Origin: an uncultured bacterium
Lineage (GTDB): Bacteria > Bacillota > Bacilli > Lactobacillales > Lactobacillaceae
Assembly: GCA_905214235.1 (NCBI GenBank)
Contig: CAJMLF010000006.1
Location: forward strand, 11,952 to 75,951
DNA: 64,000 bases
Direction: 5' to 3'
Within the stretch, counting starts at the first letter, position 1. Each line of letters opens with the position of its first letter. Both the position numbers and the translations under genes were made by a program. The notes under the pieces were generated by a model. That model saw only the letters and a program-made list of their open reading frames with translations. It was not told the origin of the DNA and did no database searches. This document shows, in pieces, positions 42,850 to 51,447 of this stretch.

Positions 42850-43755
42850 CTAGTGTTCGTTTGCTTGGCTGTAGTAAAAGGTGCCCTTGATTCCCTGGTC
42901 ATGGTTGCCGAAATGGTTGCCAAAAATCGTGCAGCCCCCGGCATTCTTGGCCTTTTCCTTAACCTCAATCCGCAGCGTCCAGAAACTCTTATGCGAATCA
43001 ATATCGCTAATCACGGTATCGGCAGCGTGGTGGCCGTCAATGAAAGAACCGTGCTTGGAAATCCGGAATGACTTCAGGATCCCGTACTGGTTCATATCAT
43101 TGTAAACCCACTTTGGCGTGTACTTCCCCCGCACGTCTGAGAAGTCACCCGGGCTGGTCCAGGTCCCGATCTCGTACCCATCAAGGCTGACGGTAATGTC
43201 AGACGGCCACTTATTATTGGAGAACGGGAACTCGGAACTCAGCTCCGCCGACAACTCGATCATCTCCAAATCCTGGTCGGGGGTCAGGTAGTTGGGAATC
43301 TTGTATTCGATGTAACCCTTGGCAAACCACACCATCCCAGCCTGGTAACGTTGCGGGTCCACAAAGTAGCGTGGGTTGTCCACTTTACCAATGAAGCCCT
43401 TTTGCCCGGCCAGCCCGCACGAGGGCTTAACGTCAAAGTTGCTAAACTGGCCCACCGGGATCTCAACGTGGTAGTTCTCGTACGGAACGTACAGTTGTTG
43501 CGGAAAGTTAATGTCGATCGTATCAATCTGCAGGCTTGAGATCCGCTGGTTTCCCTTCTTTTCCGTCCGAATGATGTGGGCGGCTTCCAGCTTATTCAAG
43601 TGCATAATGATGATCGTACTGCTTAAGCCCAGCGCCCTAGAAAGCTGGGCAACGTTCATCTTGCTCTTGGACAGTAAGTTGATAATCGCGATCCGGACCT
43701 TACTGTCTAAGGCCGTAAAGACCGGGAGCGACTTCTCCGAAACGTCAATATCCAT
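42850..43755 (-). CDS. ArsR-type HTH regulator with long C-terminal sensor domain
   Basis: 301 aa. Winged HTH at residues 15-70 (ALDSKVRIAIINLLSKSKMNVAQLSRALGLSSTIIIMHLNKLEAAHII) fused to a 220-residue beta-rich domain (IPVGQFSNFDVKPSCGLAGQKGFIGK ... VDPQRYQAGMVWFAKGYIEYKIPNYL). The C-terminal part resembles a carbohydrate-binding sandwich more than an ArsR metal site; proteins of this architecture are found near plant-polysaccharide genes. SD region AGGGGA. It is the first gene of an operon with the cinnamoyl esterase and probably controls it. Confidence 0.8.
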   Translation of the reverse strand: MDIDVSEKSLPVFTALDSKVRIAIINLLSKSKMNVAQLSRALGLSSTIIIMHLNKLEAAHIIRTEKKGNQRISSLQIDTIDINFPQQLYVPYENYHVEIPVGQFSNFDVKPSCGLAGQKGFIGKVDNPRYFVDPQRYQAGMVWFAKGYIEYKIPNYLTPDQDLEMIELSAELSSEFPFSNNKWPSDITVSLDGYEIGTWTSPGDFSDVRGKYTPKWVYNDMNQYGILKSFRISKHGSFIDGHHAADTVISDIDSHKSFWTLRIEVKEKAKNAGGCTIFGNHFGNHDQGIKGTFYYSQANEH

Positions 43756-43867
43756 ATTTAATTCCCCTCTTTATCAACGTCCACTATCACAATAATATTA
43801 ATACAAATATTAACATCGAGCCACCGCTTTGTGAATTATTCTGCCTAAAACGGACACGCCTCACAGA

Positions 43868-43910
43868 GTAAAAAAATAAGCTTGCGGGCACCGTTGCTCG
43901 CAAGCTTATC
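43868..43910 (-). terminator. terminator after asd
   Basis: ATAAGCTTGCG.GC ... GC.CGCAAGCTTAT, then TTTTTTT on the minus strand. Confidence 0.88.
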
Positions 43911-43917
43911 TAATCAT

Positions 43918-45012
43918 TTACTTAGCTTCAATATAACCCTTAGCCTTCAGTAATTCGGCTAGTTCAATCGCCCCACCGGCGGCACCACGGGCGGTGTTGT
44001 GGGACAGGCCGACAAACTTCCAGTCGAAGAGCTTGTCTTCCCGCAGACGGCCAATGGAAATTCCCATGCCGTGCTCGAAGTTGACGTCGTAGCGGACTTG
44101 CGGCCGGAAATCATCATCCAGGTATTGGATGAACTGCTTAGGGGCACTTGGCAACCCCAGCTTTTGTGGTTCACCACTGTAGTCCTCCAGGGCCTTGATC
44201 AATTCTTCCTTGCTTGGCTTTTGCTTAAAGTTAACGAAGGCCGCCACGGTGTGCCCGTACAGTACTGGCACCCGCAAACACTGGCTGGTGATCACTGGTG
44301 ATTGGGCCGGCACGATGGCCTTCTTCTCATCGTCGACGTGGCCCCAGATCTTCAGTGGCTCGTCTTCGGACTTCTTTTCTTCACCAGGAATATATGGGAT
44401 GACGTTCCCCTGGATTTCTGGTGCCCCTTCCAGCGTCTTTCCGGCACCGGAGATGGCCTGGTAGGTACATGCCAGGGCCTGGGTCGGTTCAAACTTCATC
44501 CAGGCTGCCAGGGCTGGCGTATAACTTTGGATTGAACAGTTGGGCTTAACCGCCACGAACCCGTGCTTAGTTCCCAGGCGTTCCCGCTGGTACTTGATGA
44601 CTTCGATATGGTCCGGGTTGATTTCAGGAACCACCATTGGAACATCCGGCGTCCACCGGTGGGCACTATTATTGGAAACAACTGGGGTCTCGTGCTTAGC
44701 GTACTCGTCTTCCAGCTGGCGAATGGCGTCCTTGTCCATGTGGACCGCGGAGAAAACAAAGTCAACCTGGTCGGCAACCTTGTCAACGTCCTCCGCATCA
44801 AGGATAGTCAGGTTCTTGACGTTTTCCGGAATTGGGGTCGTACCCATCTTCCAGCGGTCCTTAACGGCTTCACCGTATTTCTTACCAGCACTATGCTTGC
44901 TGGCGGCCACGGCCGTCACTTCAAACCAGGGGTGGTTAGCAAGTAATGTAATAAAGCGTTGGCCAACCATCCCGGTCGCACCAATCACACCGACTTTTAG
45001 CTTTGCACTCAT
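43918..45012 (-). CDS. asd: aspartate-semialdehyde dehydrogenase
   Basis: 364 aa from ATG 45012 (SD GGAGG). Rossmann GVIGATGMVGQRFITLL; catalytic Cys in VAVKPNCSIQ; SGAGKTLEG; and VLYGHTVAAFVNF with the catalytic His. The enlarged form (over 350 aa) belongs to the archaeal/fungal-type ASADH branch. It makes aspartate semialdehyde for lysine/diaminopimelate, threonine and methionine. It is monocistronic here rather than in a dap operon. Confidence 0.94.
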   Translation of the reverse strand: MSAKLKVGVIGATGMVGQRFITLLANHPWFEVTAVAASKHSAGKKYGEAVKDRWKMGTTPIPENVKNLTILDAEDVDKVADQVDFVFSAVHMDKDAIRQLEDEYAKHETPVVSNNSAHRWTPDVPMVVPEINPDHIEVIKYQRERLGTKHGFVAVKPNCSIQSYTPALAAWMKFEPTQALACTYQAISGAGKTLEGAPEIQGNVIPYIPGEEKKSEDEPLKIWGHVDDEKKAIVPAQSPVITSQCLRVPVLYGHTVAAFVNFKQKPSKEELIKALEDYSGEPQKLGLPSAPKQFIQYLDDDFRPQVRYDVNFEHGMGISIGRLREDKLFDWKFVGLSHNTARGAAGGAIELAELLKAKGYIEAK

Positions 45013-45121
45013 TCCAAATGCCTCCATACTTTTATCATTAATTTTTAATCATCTTCTAATATACACTTATTATTTAAAAGTTTCCATGTTTTTACGATAA
45101 AAGTGGCGACAAGATTGCAAG

Positions 45122-45778
45122 TTAGTACCAAGCCGGTTTATCGCCAGCGGTGTGCGGCTTGTTAACACCGAGGTCCTGACGGGCATACTTGGCAGGGTGG
45201 GCAATCACTTCTTCTACCAAGTTGCCAATTGACTTTCTGGAAACCTCGGTCCCCTTAAAGGGTTCGCCCCGCTTGGTGGTTTCGTAATCAACCTCGTCCT
45301 TATCGGTCAGCCAGGCCGGCCGGATAATGGTGTAATCAAGGTCAGATGCCGAAACCACGTCGGCGGCTTTGCGGTAGGTGCCCAGGTAGCTGTCTTCCTT
45401 GCCCCCACCGAGCATTTCATTATTCCATTCGCCGAACTTGCCAGGGACCTCATCATAGATACCAATCGAAGAGATCCATACCAGCTGCTTGACCCCGTTT
45501 TGGTCCATTGCCTCAACGATGTTTTGGGCCTGCTGCTCAATCTGGGGGTTCCGCAGGTTGGCGTACACAACGTCCGCCTTGGCTACCGCTGCATTTAGCT
45601 CCGCCGTCTTCAAGGTATCGCCCTTGATCACCGTCTCCCGGACATCATCAACGTTGGTCAGGTTCTGGGGATGACGGGTAAAGAGCAAGAGGTGGTCGTC
45701 AGTCTTCTTTAAGAGGGCCGTAATTGCGTGCCCCGCGATCTTACCAGTTGCACCGAGAATCAAAACTTGTTTCGTCAT
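45122..45778 (-). CDS. NAD(P)-binding atypical SDR (NmrA/YwnB-like)
   Basis: 218 aa. Glycine-rich VLILGATGKIAGHAITALL, then LVWISSIGIYDE and the atypical YTIIRPAWLTDKDEVDYE. No catalytic YxxxK in its usual place, which is normal for this group. Role probably redox sensing or reduction of small carbonyls. It is divergent from the 2-hydroxyacid dehydrogenase gene. Confidence 0.85.
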   Translation of the reverse strand: MTKQVLILGATGKIAGHAITALLKKTDDHLLLFTRHPQNLTNVDDVRETVIKGDTLKTAELNAAVAKADVVYANLRNPQIEQQAQNIVEAMDQNGVKQLVWISSIGIYDEVPGKFGEWNNEMLGGGKEDSYLGTYRKAADVVSASDLDYTIIRPAWLTDKDEVDYETTKRGEPFKGTEVSRKSIGNLVEEVIAHPAKYARQDLGVNKPHTAGDKPAWY

Positions 45779-45949
45779 TATTATCGTCCTCCTCGTTCTT
45801 CGTTCACTTACCAGTATAGTAGGATTATGGCTTATTAAAAGTAAGCACTTTTGGGTAAGCTAGTTACCCACGGGTAAGATACCGTTGGGCGCTGGGCACT
45901 CACGCAATTCACCTTTTTTGCCATATAATAGGGGAAAGGAGGCGCACTT

Positions 45950-46960
45950 ATGAAAATTGTAATTGCTGACTACCCTGAATCGATGATGAAAAGCCACCAG
46001 CTGGAGAAAAAGGTCCTACAGGCGGGCCTTCCCGGCTGCCAAGTCGTGGTCTTCCCCTACCAGGATGACCGCCGGACAGCTTTTCTAGAGGAAATCCACG
46101 ATGCTGATGCGCTCCTCACCGCCTTCATCAAGGTTGATGAAGAGATGCTGCGGGCGGCACCACAGCTCAAAGTGGTTTCCATCAACGCCACCGGTTACGA
46201 TAACGTTGACCTGACGGCGGCCCGGCAGCATGGGGTCGCCGTCTGCCCCGTCGGTGAGTACTGTACGGAGGATGTTGCTGAATTCACTATCACCACCATG
46301 CTTGCCCTGGTACGTAACCTCAAGGCCTACCTAAGCGACGTCGACCACCAGCACGAGTGGCGCTATGATTACGCCCAGCCTAACTGCCGGCTTAGTAACA
46401 TGACGCTGGGGATCTTCGGCCTCGGTAAAATTGGCCGGGCCGTTGCCAAGAAGGCCGCCGCGCTGGGGATGACGGTTATCGCCAACGACCCCTTTATCAG
46501 TAAGGAAAACTACGCCAAGGTAGCTGACCGGGTAAGGCTGACCAGCGTCAACGATATCTTGGCCCATGCAGACGTCATCACCAACCACATGAACCTCAAC
46601 GACAGTAACCACCACTTCTTTACCGCCGACCGCTTCCAGAAGATGGCCAAGCACCCCTACTTTTTGAACATGGCCCGGGGCGCCGAGGTCAACGAGGACG
46701 ACCTGGTCCAAGCATTGGATGAGCGGCAAATCAAAGGGGCAGCCCTGGATGTTCTGGCAACCGAGTTCCCCGACCTCGCCCATAATCCGTTGGTCGGCCG
46801 GGAAAACGTCCTGGTCACGCCGCACACCGCCTTTTACAGCACTGACTCGGTGACTGCCCTGCAAAGGATTTCGTGTCAAAATATCGTCGACTACCTGACC
46901 GGCCACCCGGAAAAGGTCTTCAAACTCGTGGTTAACCCCCAGGAAGGAGGAGAACAATGA
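45950..46960 (+). CDS. D-isomer-specific 2-hydroxyacid dehydrogenase (CtBP-like)
   Basis: 336 aa; SD GGAAAGGAGG. NAD-binding FGLGKIGRAVAKKAAALG and catalytic Arg/Glu/His triad in LNMARGAEVNEDDL, ATEFPD and VTPHTAFYS. It interconverts 2-oxo acids and D-2-hydroxy acids; the CtBP-like C-terminus makes glyoxylate/hydroxypyruvate or branched 2-oxo acids candidates. It overlaps the HxlR regulator by four bases, so the two are coupled. Confidence 0.9.
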   Translation: MKIVIADYPESMMKSHQLEKKVLQAGLPGCQVVVFPYQDDRRTAFLEEIHDADALLTAFIKVDEEMLRAAPQLKVVSINATGYDNVDLTAARQHGVAVCPVGEYCTEDVAEFTITTMLALVRNLKAYLSDVDHQHEWRYDYAQPNCRLSNMTLGIFGLGKIGRAVAKKAAALGMTVIANDPFISKENYAKVADRVRLTSVNDILAHADVITNHMNLNDSNHHFFTADRFQKMAKHPYFLNMARGAEVNEDDLVQALDERQIKGAALDVLATEFPDLAHNPLVGRENVLVTPHTAFYSTDSVTALQRISCQNIVDYLTGHPEKVFKLVVNPQEGGEQ

Positions 46961-47388
46961 CCGCTCCCAAGATGTTTAATACCGGCGCTGAATACGCCCT
47001 TTCCATCATCGGCGGTAAGTGGAAGCCCGTTATTTTATACCTGCTGGCGGGGCACCCTCGCCGGACGAGTGAACTTGTGAAACAACTGGGTGCCTCATAC
47101 AAGGTGCTTAGCGACCAGCTTCGTGAGCTGGTGGATGCGGGCATTGTTAGCCGCAAGAGCTTCAACACGATGCCACCCCACGTTGAATACCGGTTGACCA
47201 GTGAGGGAGAAAATCTCTACGCCGCCCTGCGCTACCTGAACTACTGGGGTGAGCAGCGGGCAGCAACCGACCCTGATGTTAAAATTATGTGCACCGAAAA
47301 GATGAAGGAGCTGGGTAACGACGGCCTCTGCGTTATTACCAAGCAGCACCTCCACCACTGGAAGCAAGAAATTGTTAAACAAAAGTGA
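46957..47388 (+). CDS. HxlR-family transcriptional regulator
   Basis: 143 aa; start ATG overlaps the previous stop (ATGA) behind AAGGAGGAG. Winged helix: YALSIIGGKWKPVILYLLAGHPRRTSELVKQLGASYKVLSDQLRELVDAGIV. HxlR proteins sense electrophiles or redox state, often through one Cys. Cys are present at IMCTEK and GLCVIT in the C-terminal part but not in the classic N-terminal position. Likely regulator of its own operon with the 2-hydroxyacid dehydrogenase and perhaps of the divergent SDR gene. Confidence 0.88.
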   Translation: MTAPKMFNTGAEYALSIIGGKWKPVILYLLAGHPRRTSELVKQLGASYKVLSDQLRELVDAGIVSRKSFNTMPPHVEYRLTSEGENLYAALRYLNYWGEQRAATDPDVKIMCTEKMKELGNDGLCVITKQHLHHWKQEIVKQK

Positions 47389-47404
47389 TGTTTCATGTGA
47401 AACT
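47389..47404. promoter_or_regulatory. second parS-like palindrome
   Basis: TGTTTCATGTGAAACT, 15 of 16 bases identical to the copy at 32396-32411, directly after the HxlR stop codon. Confidence 0.35.
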
Positions 47405-47436
47405 TATTTGAGTGAGCAGTAAATGTTCCGCAAAAT

Positions 47437-47484
47437 AAAAGCACTTCTCAACACCCCAATCGGGATACTGAGAAGTGCTTTTTC
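47437..47484. terminator. bidirectional terminator HxlR / GlsB
   Basis: AAAGCACTTCTCA ... TGAGAAGTGCTTTTT; 13-bp stem between convergent genes. Confidence 0.88.
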
Positions 47485-47488
47485 TTTC

Positions 47489-47740
47489 TTAGGTTTCCGG
47501 CCGGATGCCGAAAATCAGGGAGACGATTAGTACCAGGATCACCGCACCGATGATTGACGGGACAACTGCCATCCCCGCAACCTGGGGTCCCCAGCTACCA
47601 AGAACTGCTTCACCGAGTGAGGAACCAACCAGTCCAGCGATGATGTTACTGATGACCCCCATGGAGCCACCGCGTTTGGTAATCGCTCCGGCAATCAAAC
47701 CGATCACGCCACCAACGATTAATACCCATAACCAATGCAT
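47489..47740 (-). CDS. GlsB/YeaQ/YmgE family stress membrane protein
   Basis: 83 aa with three short transmembrane segments: LWVLIVGGVIGLIAGAI, VISNIIAGLVGSSLGEAVL and VPSIIGAVILVLIVSLIFG. This Gly-rich pattern is the transglycosylase-associated/YeaQ family, linked to general, acid and bile stress in lactic acid bacteria. SD AAGGAGGGG. It follows the CsbD gene in the same direction. Confidence 0.9.
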   Translation of the reverse strand: MHWLWVLIVGGVIGLIAGAITKRGGSMGVISNIIAGLVGSSLGEAVLGSWGPQVAGMAVVPSIIGAVILVLIVSLIFGIRPET

Positions 47741-47755
47741 TGCGTCCCCTCCTTA

Positions 47756-47929
47756 CTATTCTTTATCTTTTAATTCGTCCTTAACGTCTTGGGCCTTGTC
47801 TTTGGCCTTACCAAATGTTTTTTGGATTTTGCCTTCCGCTTGTTCGCTCTTGTCATTGGTCAGTTTACCCTTGACTTCCTTGAACTTGCCGGCAACTTGA
47901 TCCTTTAATCCGTGTTTATCGCTAACCAT
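47756..47929 (-). CDS. CsbD-family general-stress protein
   Basis: 57 aa from ATG 47929 (SD AAAGGTTG). MVSDKHGLKDQVAGKFKEVKGKL ... KAKDKAQDVKDELKDKE is the amphipathic, lysine/aspartate-rich helix repeat of CsbD, induced by general stress in Bacillus. It lies 16 nt upstream of the YeaQ-type membrane gene, and the two are probably co-expressed under stress. Confidence 0.88.
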   Translation of the reverse strand: MVSDKHGLKDQVAGKFKEVKGKLTNDKSEQAEGKIQKTFGKAKDKAQDVKDELKDKE

Positions 47930-48098
47930 CGTAATCAACCTTTCGCTGTTGTCTATTGCGACACGACAATTCGGGCCTTTCTCCCGGTGACTAGTGACAT
48001 TTGCTGATTTTAGTGTACCAAGGCTCCCGGCCCCCAGCAATCCTTTTGCGGTGACCTTACGATTTAGTTAACCTTCTTGGCGAATCTTAAGATTTTGA

Positions 48099-48143
48099 TT
48101 AAAAAAAGCGCGAGCGCCCGGTTTTACCCGTACGCTCGCGCTA
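48099..48143 (-). terminator. terminator after AhpD-like gene
   Basis: AGCGCGAGCG ... CGCTCGCGCT, then TTTTTTT on the minus strand. Confidence 0.85.
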
Positions 48144-48151
48144 AATTCCTC

Positions 48152-48496
48152 CTACTTGTCTCCGAGGAGCTGGTCAGCACATGCTAGTGCCTTGCCACCG
48201 TATACCGTTGATGGGCCACCACCCATCATGATGGCAACGTTGATGGTTTCAACAATTTCATCCCGCGTGGCATCAAGCTTAATGGCACCCTGCACGTGTT
48301 GAATAATACAGCCCTCACAGCGAATCGTGATTGCAATGGCTAATGCTTCTAAGGCCTTGATCTTGCTATCTAAGGCCCCGGCCTTGATTGCCTCATCGTG
48401 GACGTTTAAGAAGGCCTTCCCCGTTGCTCCCGTGCTGGAAAAGAGGTTCTTATTATTTGCCATTACTTCGGCTAACTCTTGCTTGTAATCAGTCAT
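48152..48496 (-). CDS. carboxymuconolactone decarboxylase / AhpD-like protein
   Basis: 114 aa from ATG 48496 (SD AAGGGTGG). All-helical AhpD fold with the redox motif CEGCIIQH (CxxC plus His), typical of small alkylhydroperoxidase-like proteins rather than true decarboxylases. It probably reduces peroxides or works in oxidative-stress defence. Monocistronic. Confidence 0.88.
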   Translation of the reverse strand: MTDYKQELAEVMANNKNLFSSTGATGKAFLNVHDEAIKAGALDSKIKALEALAIAITIRCEGCIIQHVQGAIKLDATRDEIVETINVAIMMGGGPSTVYGGKALACADQLLGDK

Positions 48497-48551
48497 CTTC
48501 AGCCACCCTTTCATGATCAACATCTAAACATCTGTTTAAATAATACTATAT

Positions 48552-48563
48552 GGAAAGCGCTTT
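48552..48563. promoter_or_regulatory. cre-like palindrome upstream of AhpD-like gene
   Basis: GAAAGCGCTTTC, a perfect 12-bp palindrome within TGGAAAGCGCTTTCTCA, about 56 bp before the AhpD-like start. Confidence 0.5.
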
Positions 48564-48577
48564 CTCAAGTGAGTGTT

Positions 48578-48612
48578 TAAAAAGGCCACGCCCAATTGCA
48601 TGGCCCTTTCAA
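48578..48612 (-). terminator. terminator after pepC
   Basis: AAAGGGCCA ... TGGCCTTTTT on the minus strand. Confidence 0.75.
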
Positions 48613-48614
48613 AT

Positions 48615-49937
48615 CTATTGTAGTGAATCCCAAGCCGTCAGTTCGACCGGTTCACTTGCGGCCAGTTTTTGCAGGTCGGCTGGCAGGTACTTCTTGTCAA
48701 TTACTGCTTCGTAGGTATATTCCTCAAACCAGTCCTGGGTCATCACGAAGTAACCATTGTCCCCGTTATCCTTGCCCCAGCTGTTTTCAATCTTCCACCG
48801 GCTTGGTTGACCGTTTTCCAGGTCAAAGCCGGTCAGGGTCATGGCGTGAGAAACCATTGCCTGCCGGGATTCCAGCCGGTCCTTCTTGTCCATTGTAAAG
48901 TCCACGTCCAAAAGTTCGGCGCGGTGGAAGAGCTGGGCATCCATCAGGCCCCGCTTCCGGTCCATCTGTTGGAGGACGTCATTACCAACCCAGACGGTTT
49001 CACCCGCCTTTAACTGCTTGATTGCGGCGTCCTGGAGGTCCTTAAACGGTACGTTCATAAACTTGATTGGCACCCCACCAACCACGCTATCCTGGGTTGG
49101 CATTGAGTAAACCTTACCGTACTCGTGGTCCGGTGCATTGGTGACCACCACGTAGTCGTTGAAGTTGGTGTCGAAGTACTGGTGGTAGAAGTCAAGCGGC
49201 GTCAAACCGAGAACCTGGTGGAACTTCTTGTCGTCGTCTTTAAATTCCAGGTCAAACTTAACCGGTGGTTCACCGAAGGAGTAGGCAGCAACCTTGTAGA
49301 CGTCGGCCATCATTTCTTCCTTAGCCGCATCCAGGTCCGCCTCCTTGGCCCCGTCGTTAACCAGCCTGCGGAGCTTCAAGGCATCCTTACGCATCAGGTA
49401 GTTCATTACCTCGGCCACATCAGTAGTGTCCTTGGTATTGTGCGTGTCCGGCATGACGTATTCCGGAACGACCCCGTACTTTTCAACAATGGCGGCGGCG
49501 TTGGCCCACTGACCACCGTCATTCAGGGCAAAACTAAGGTAGAAGTCGACCAGCCGGTCATGGAGGGGCTTATCCGCCGTCTCAATAATCTTTTGGAAAA
49601 ACATGTTTGCCCGTTCAATCCGGTCCCAGAAGAAAAGGTAGTTTTGGGAAAGCTCGAAGTCTTTAAAGTTGTACTTCTTCGCAAACTTGTGCCGGAGGGT
49701 ATTCAGGGTCGCAAATGACCAGCAACGACCACTGTGCCGCTGGTTACTTGGCTTCCCCGTCTTGATCTCATAGGAAAAGGCCCGGTGGAGGCGCTGACTG
49801 GCGATGGGGTCCTCACTAGCGTTTTTGATCCCGTTCTTTTGTACCGCCCGGGAGATGACTGCTGCATCCTTGCGGGCGTGGAAAATTTTTTGGTATTTTT
49901 CAACCATTGCTGTTGTTAACTGGCTTTCTTTTGCCAC
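48615..49937 (-). CDS. pepC: aminopeptidase C (C1B cysteine peptidase)
   Basis: 440 aa, full length. Catalytic Cys72 in HSGRCWSFA, His in MVSHAMTLTGF and Asn in WKIENSWGKDNG, as in bleomycin hydrolase/PepC. Family members form cytoplasmic hexamers that trim N-terminal residues from peptides, supplying amino acids to lactic acid bacteria. The start MAKESQLTTAMVEKYQ follows AAGAAGGGA. Upstream AAAACGTTTAC resembles half a cre site. Confidence 0.95.
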   Translation of the reverse strand: MAKESQLTTAMVEKYQKIFHARKDAAVISRAVQKNGIKNASEDPIASQRLHRAFSYEIKTGKPSNQRHSGRCWSFATLNTLRHKFAKKYNFKDFELSQNYLFFWDRIERANMFFQKIIETADKPLHDRLVDFYLSFALNDGGQWANAAAIVEKYGVVPEYVMPDTHNTKDTTDVAEVMNYLMRKDALKLRRLVNDGAKEADLDAAKEEMMADVYKVAAYSFGEPPVKFDLEFKDDDKKFHQVLGLTPLDFYHQYFDTNFNDYVVVTNAPDHEYGKVYSMPTQDSVVGGVPIKFMNVPFKDLQDAAIKQLKAGETVWVGNDVLQQMDRKRGLMDAQLFHRAELLDVDFTMDKKDRLESRQAMVSHAMTLTGFDLENGQPSRWKIENSWGKDNGDNGYFVMTQDWFEEYTYEAVIDKKYLPADLQKLAASEPVELTAWDSLQ

Positions 49938-50009
49938 AATAATCCCTTCTTAATTAAAACGTTTACTACTATCATAGCGCATTTACGGTGGGGCAACATC
50001 AATATTGAC

Positions 50010-50642
50010 CTATTCACCGTAGTGGTAGTCGCCGGTCCGGTTTTCCATTCCCCGGTAGCGGTCATCAGTCCGGAGGGGCCGAATTACTTTTGCCGGATTA
50101 CCGGCAGCGATGACGTTGGCGGGGATGTCAGCAACCACCACGCTCCCGGCACCAATGATGCTGTTATCACCAATCGTAACCCCGCCGACCACGGTTACAC
50201 TAGCGCCAAACCAGACGTTATTGCCCACCGTGATGGGGCGCGATTCAACGTAGCCCGCCCGGCGGCCGACCGCGTCTTCCACGTGGTTTGAGGTGTAGAA
50301 GCCGCACTTAGGACCAATCTTGACCTCATCGCCAAACTTAATTGGCGCGCAGTCCATGAAGAAGCAGTCGTAATTAGCAAAGAAGTTGCGGCCCAAAAAG
50401 ATGTTCCGGCCAAACTCAACATGGAAGTTGGGCAGGACCGTGAACCCGTTCGCCGGCGTCTTCGCAAAGAGCGTCTTCAGCATCGCTAAGTCGGCCTTCC
50501 CCGTCCGGTAATATTCAAAGTTGTACTGTCGGCACAAGTCGAGGGCCCAGTTGCGGACCGCCGTGATTTCTGGAGCAACGTCGTCATAGGGTTCCCCCGC
50601 GTTGACCGTCGTCAGGACCTTCTTAATTAGCTGTTCATCCAT
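50010..50642 (-). CDS. maltose/galactoside O-acetyltransferase family protein
   Basis: 210 aa. N-terminal maltose-acetyltransferase cap (EPYDDVAPEITAVRNWALDLCRQYN), then a left-handed beta-helix (FHVEFGRNIFLGRNFFANYD, GVTIGDNSIIGAGSVVVADIPANVIAAGNPAKVIRPL). Catalytic His in FYTSNHVEDA. It acetylates a sugar 6-OH, perhaps detoxifying non-metabolised sugars. SD AAAGGAGAA. Alone on its strand, facing the broken nitroreductase. Confidence 0.9.
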   Translation of the reverse strand: MDEQLIKKVLTTVNAGEPYDDVAPEITAVRNWALDLCRQYNFEYYRTGKADLAMLKTLFAKTPANGFTVLPNFHVEFGRNIFLGRNFFANYDCFFMDCAPIKFGDEVKIGPKCGFYTSNHVEDAVGRRAGYVESRPITVGNNVWFGASVTVVGGVTIGDNSIIGAGSVVVADIPANVIAAGNPAKVIRPLRTDDRYRGMENRTGDYHYGE

Positions 50643-50763
50643 CGTAAATTCTCCTTTCTGCCCATTATATCATTGCGGGTCCTCCACCAAGGGTTTCTCC
50701 TTTACTTACTTATCTTTAGTAAGATAGAATAACAATGAATAAATTGACTAGGGAGGAATTTTC

Positions 50764-51414
50764 ATGGAATTCAAGGAAGCCGTTAACTACCGCCAATCCA
50801 TCCGTTAATTCACTAACCAGCAAATCGCCCCGGATGACCTTAAAGAGATTGTCCAACTCGCCCAGCGGACACCATCCTGGGCTAATTCCCAACCGTGGCA
50901 GGTTTACATTGCCACCGGTCAGACCCTGGAGAAAATCAAGGCTCACCACCTGGCAGCTGCCCAACAGGGCGTCAGTGGTAACTCTGACTTTCCGGTTGCT
51001 CACCGTACCCAGTGGGGGCAACAAGCCCAGGAAAACATGGCAAAGTGGGGCCAAGAACTTCAATCATATCTTGGTGACCAAATGCCCCAGATGAGTGCTG
51101 CCCAGGCCCACCTCTTCAACGCTGCCGCCCTCGTCTACCTAGTTTTGCCACAGGGCGCTACTGACTGGTCGGTTTATGACCTCGGCGCTTTTGGCCAGAC
51201 CCTGATGCTCGCCGCAGCGGACAAAAGAATTGACTCAATGCCCGCCTACGAGATTGTTCGCTACCCCGATGCGGTTCGCAAACTGATGGGAATCCCGGCT
51301 AACCAGCAGGTAGCAATGGGGATTGCCCTCGGCTACCGTGACCCGGCATACCGAATCAATGGCTTCCGGACCAAGCGAGCGGCTGAGTCAACAATTTTGA
51401 CAATCAAGGACTAA
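50764..51414 (+). pseudogene. nitroreductase gene with in-frame TAA at codon 16
   Basis: A strong SD (AGGGAGGA) and ATG 50764 begin MEFKEAVNYRQSIR, then TAA (50806-50808), then FTNQQIAPDDLKEIVQLAQRTPSWANSQPWQVY and an intact frame to 51414 (217 codons). Relatives read RRSIRxF here, so one substitution made the stop. The rest keeps FMN and dimer motifs (GLGALMLAAA-like LGAFGQTLMLAAADK, IALGYRDP). The protein could only be made by read-through or internal initiation. Confidence 0.9.
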
Positions 51415-51447
51415 GCAAGTTAAGTTGAACATAAAGGAGGAATTCTC

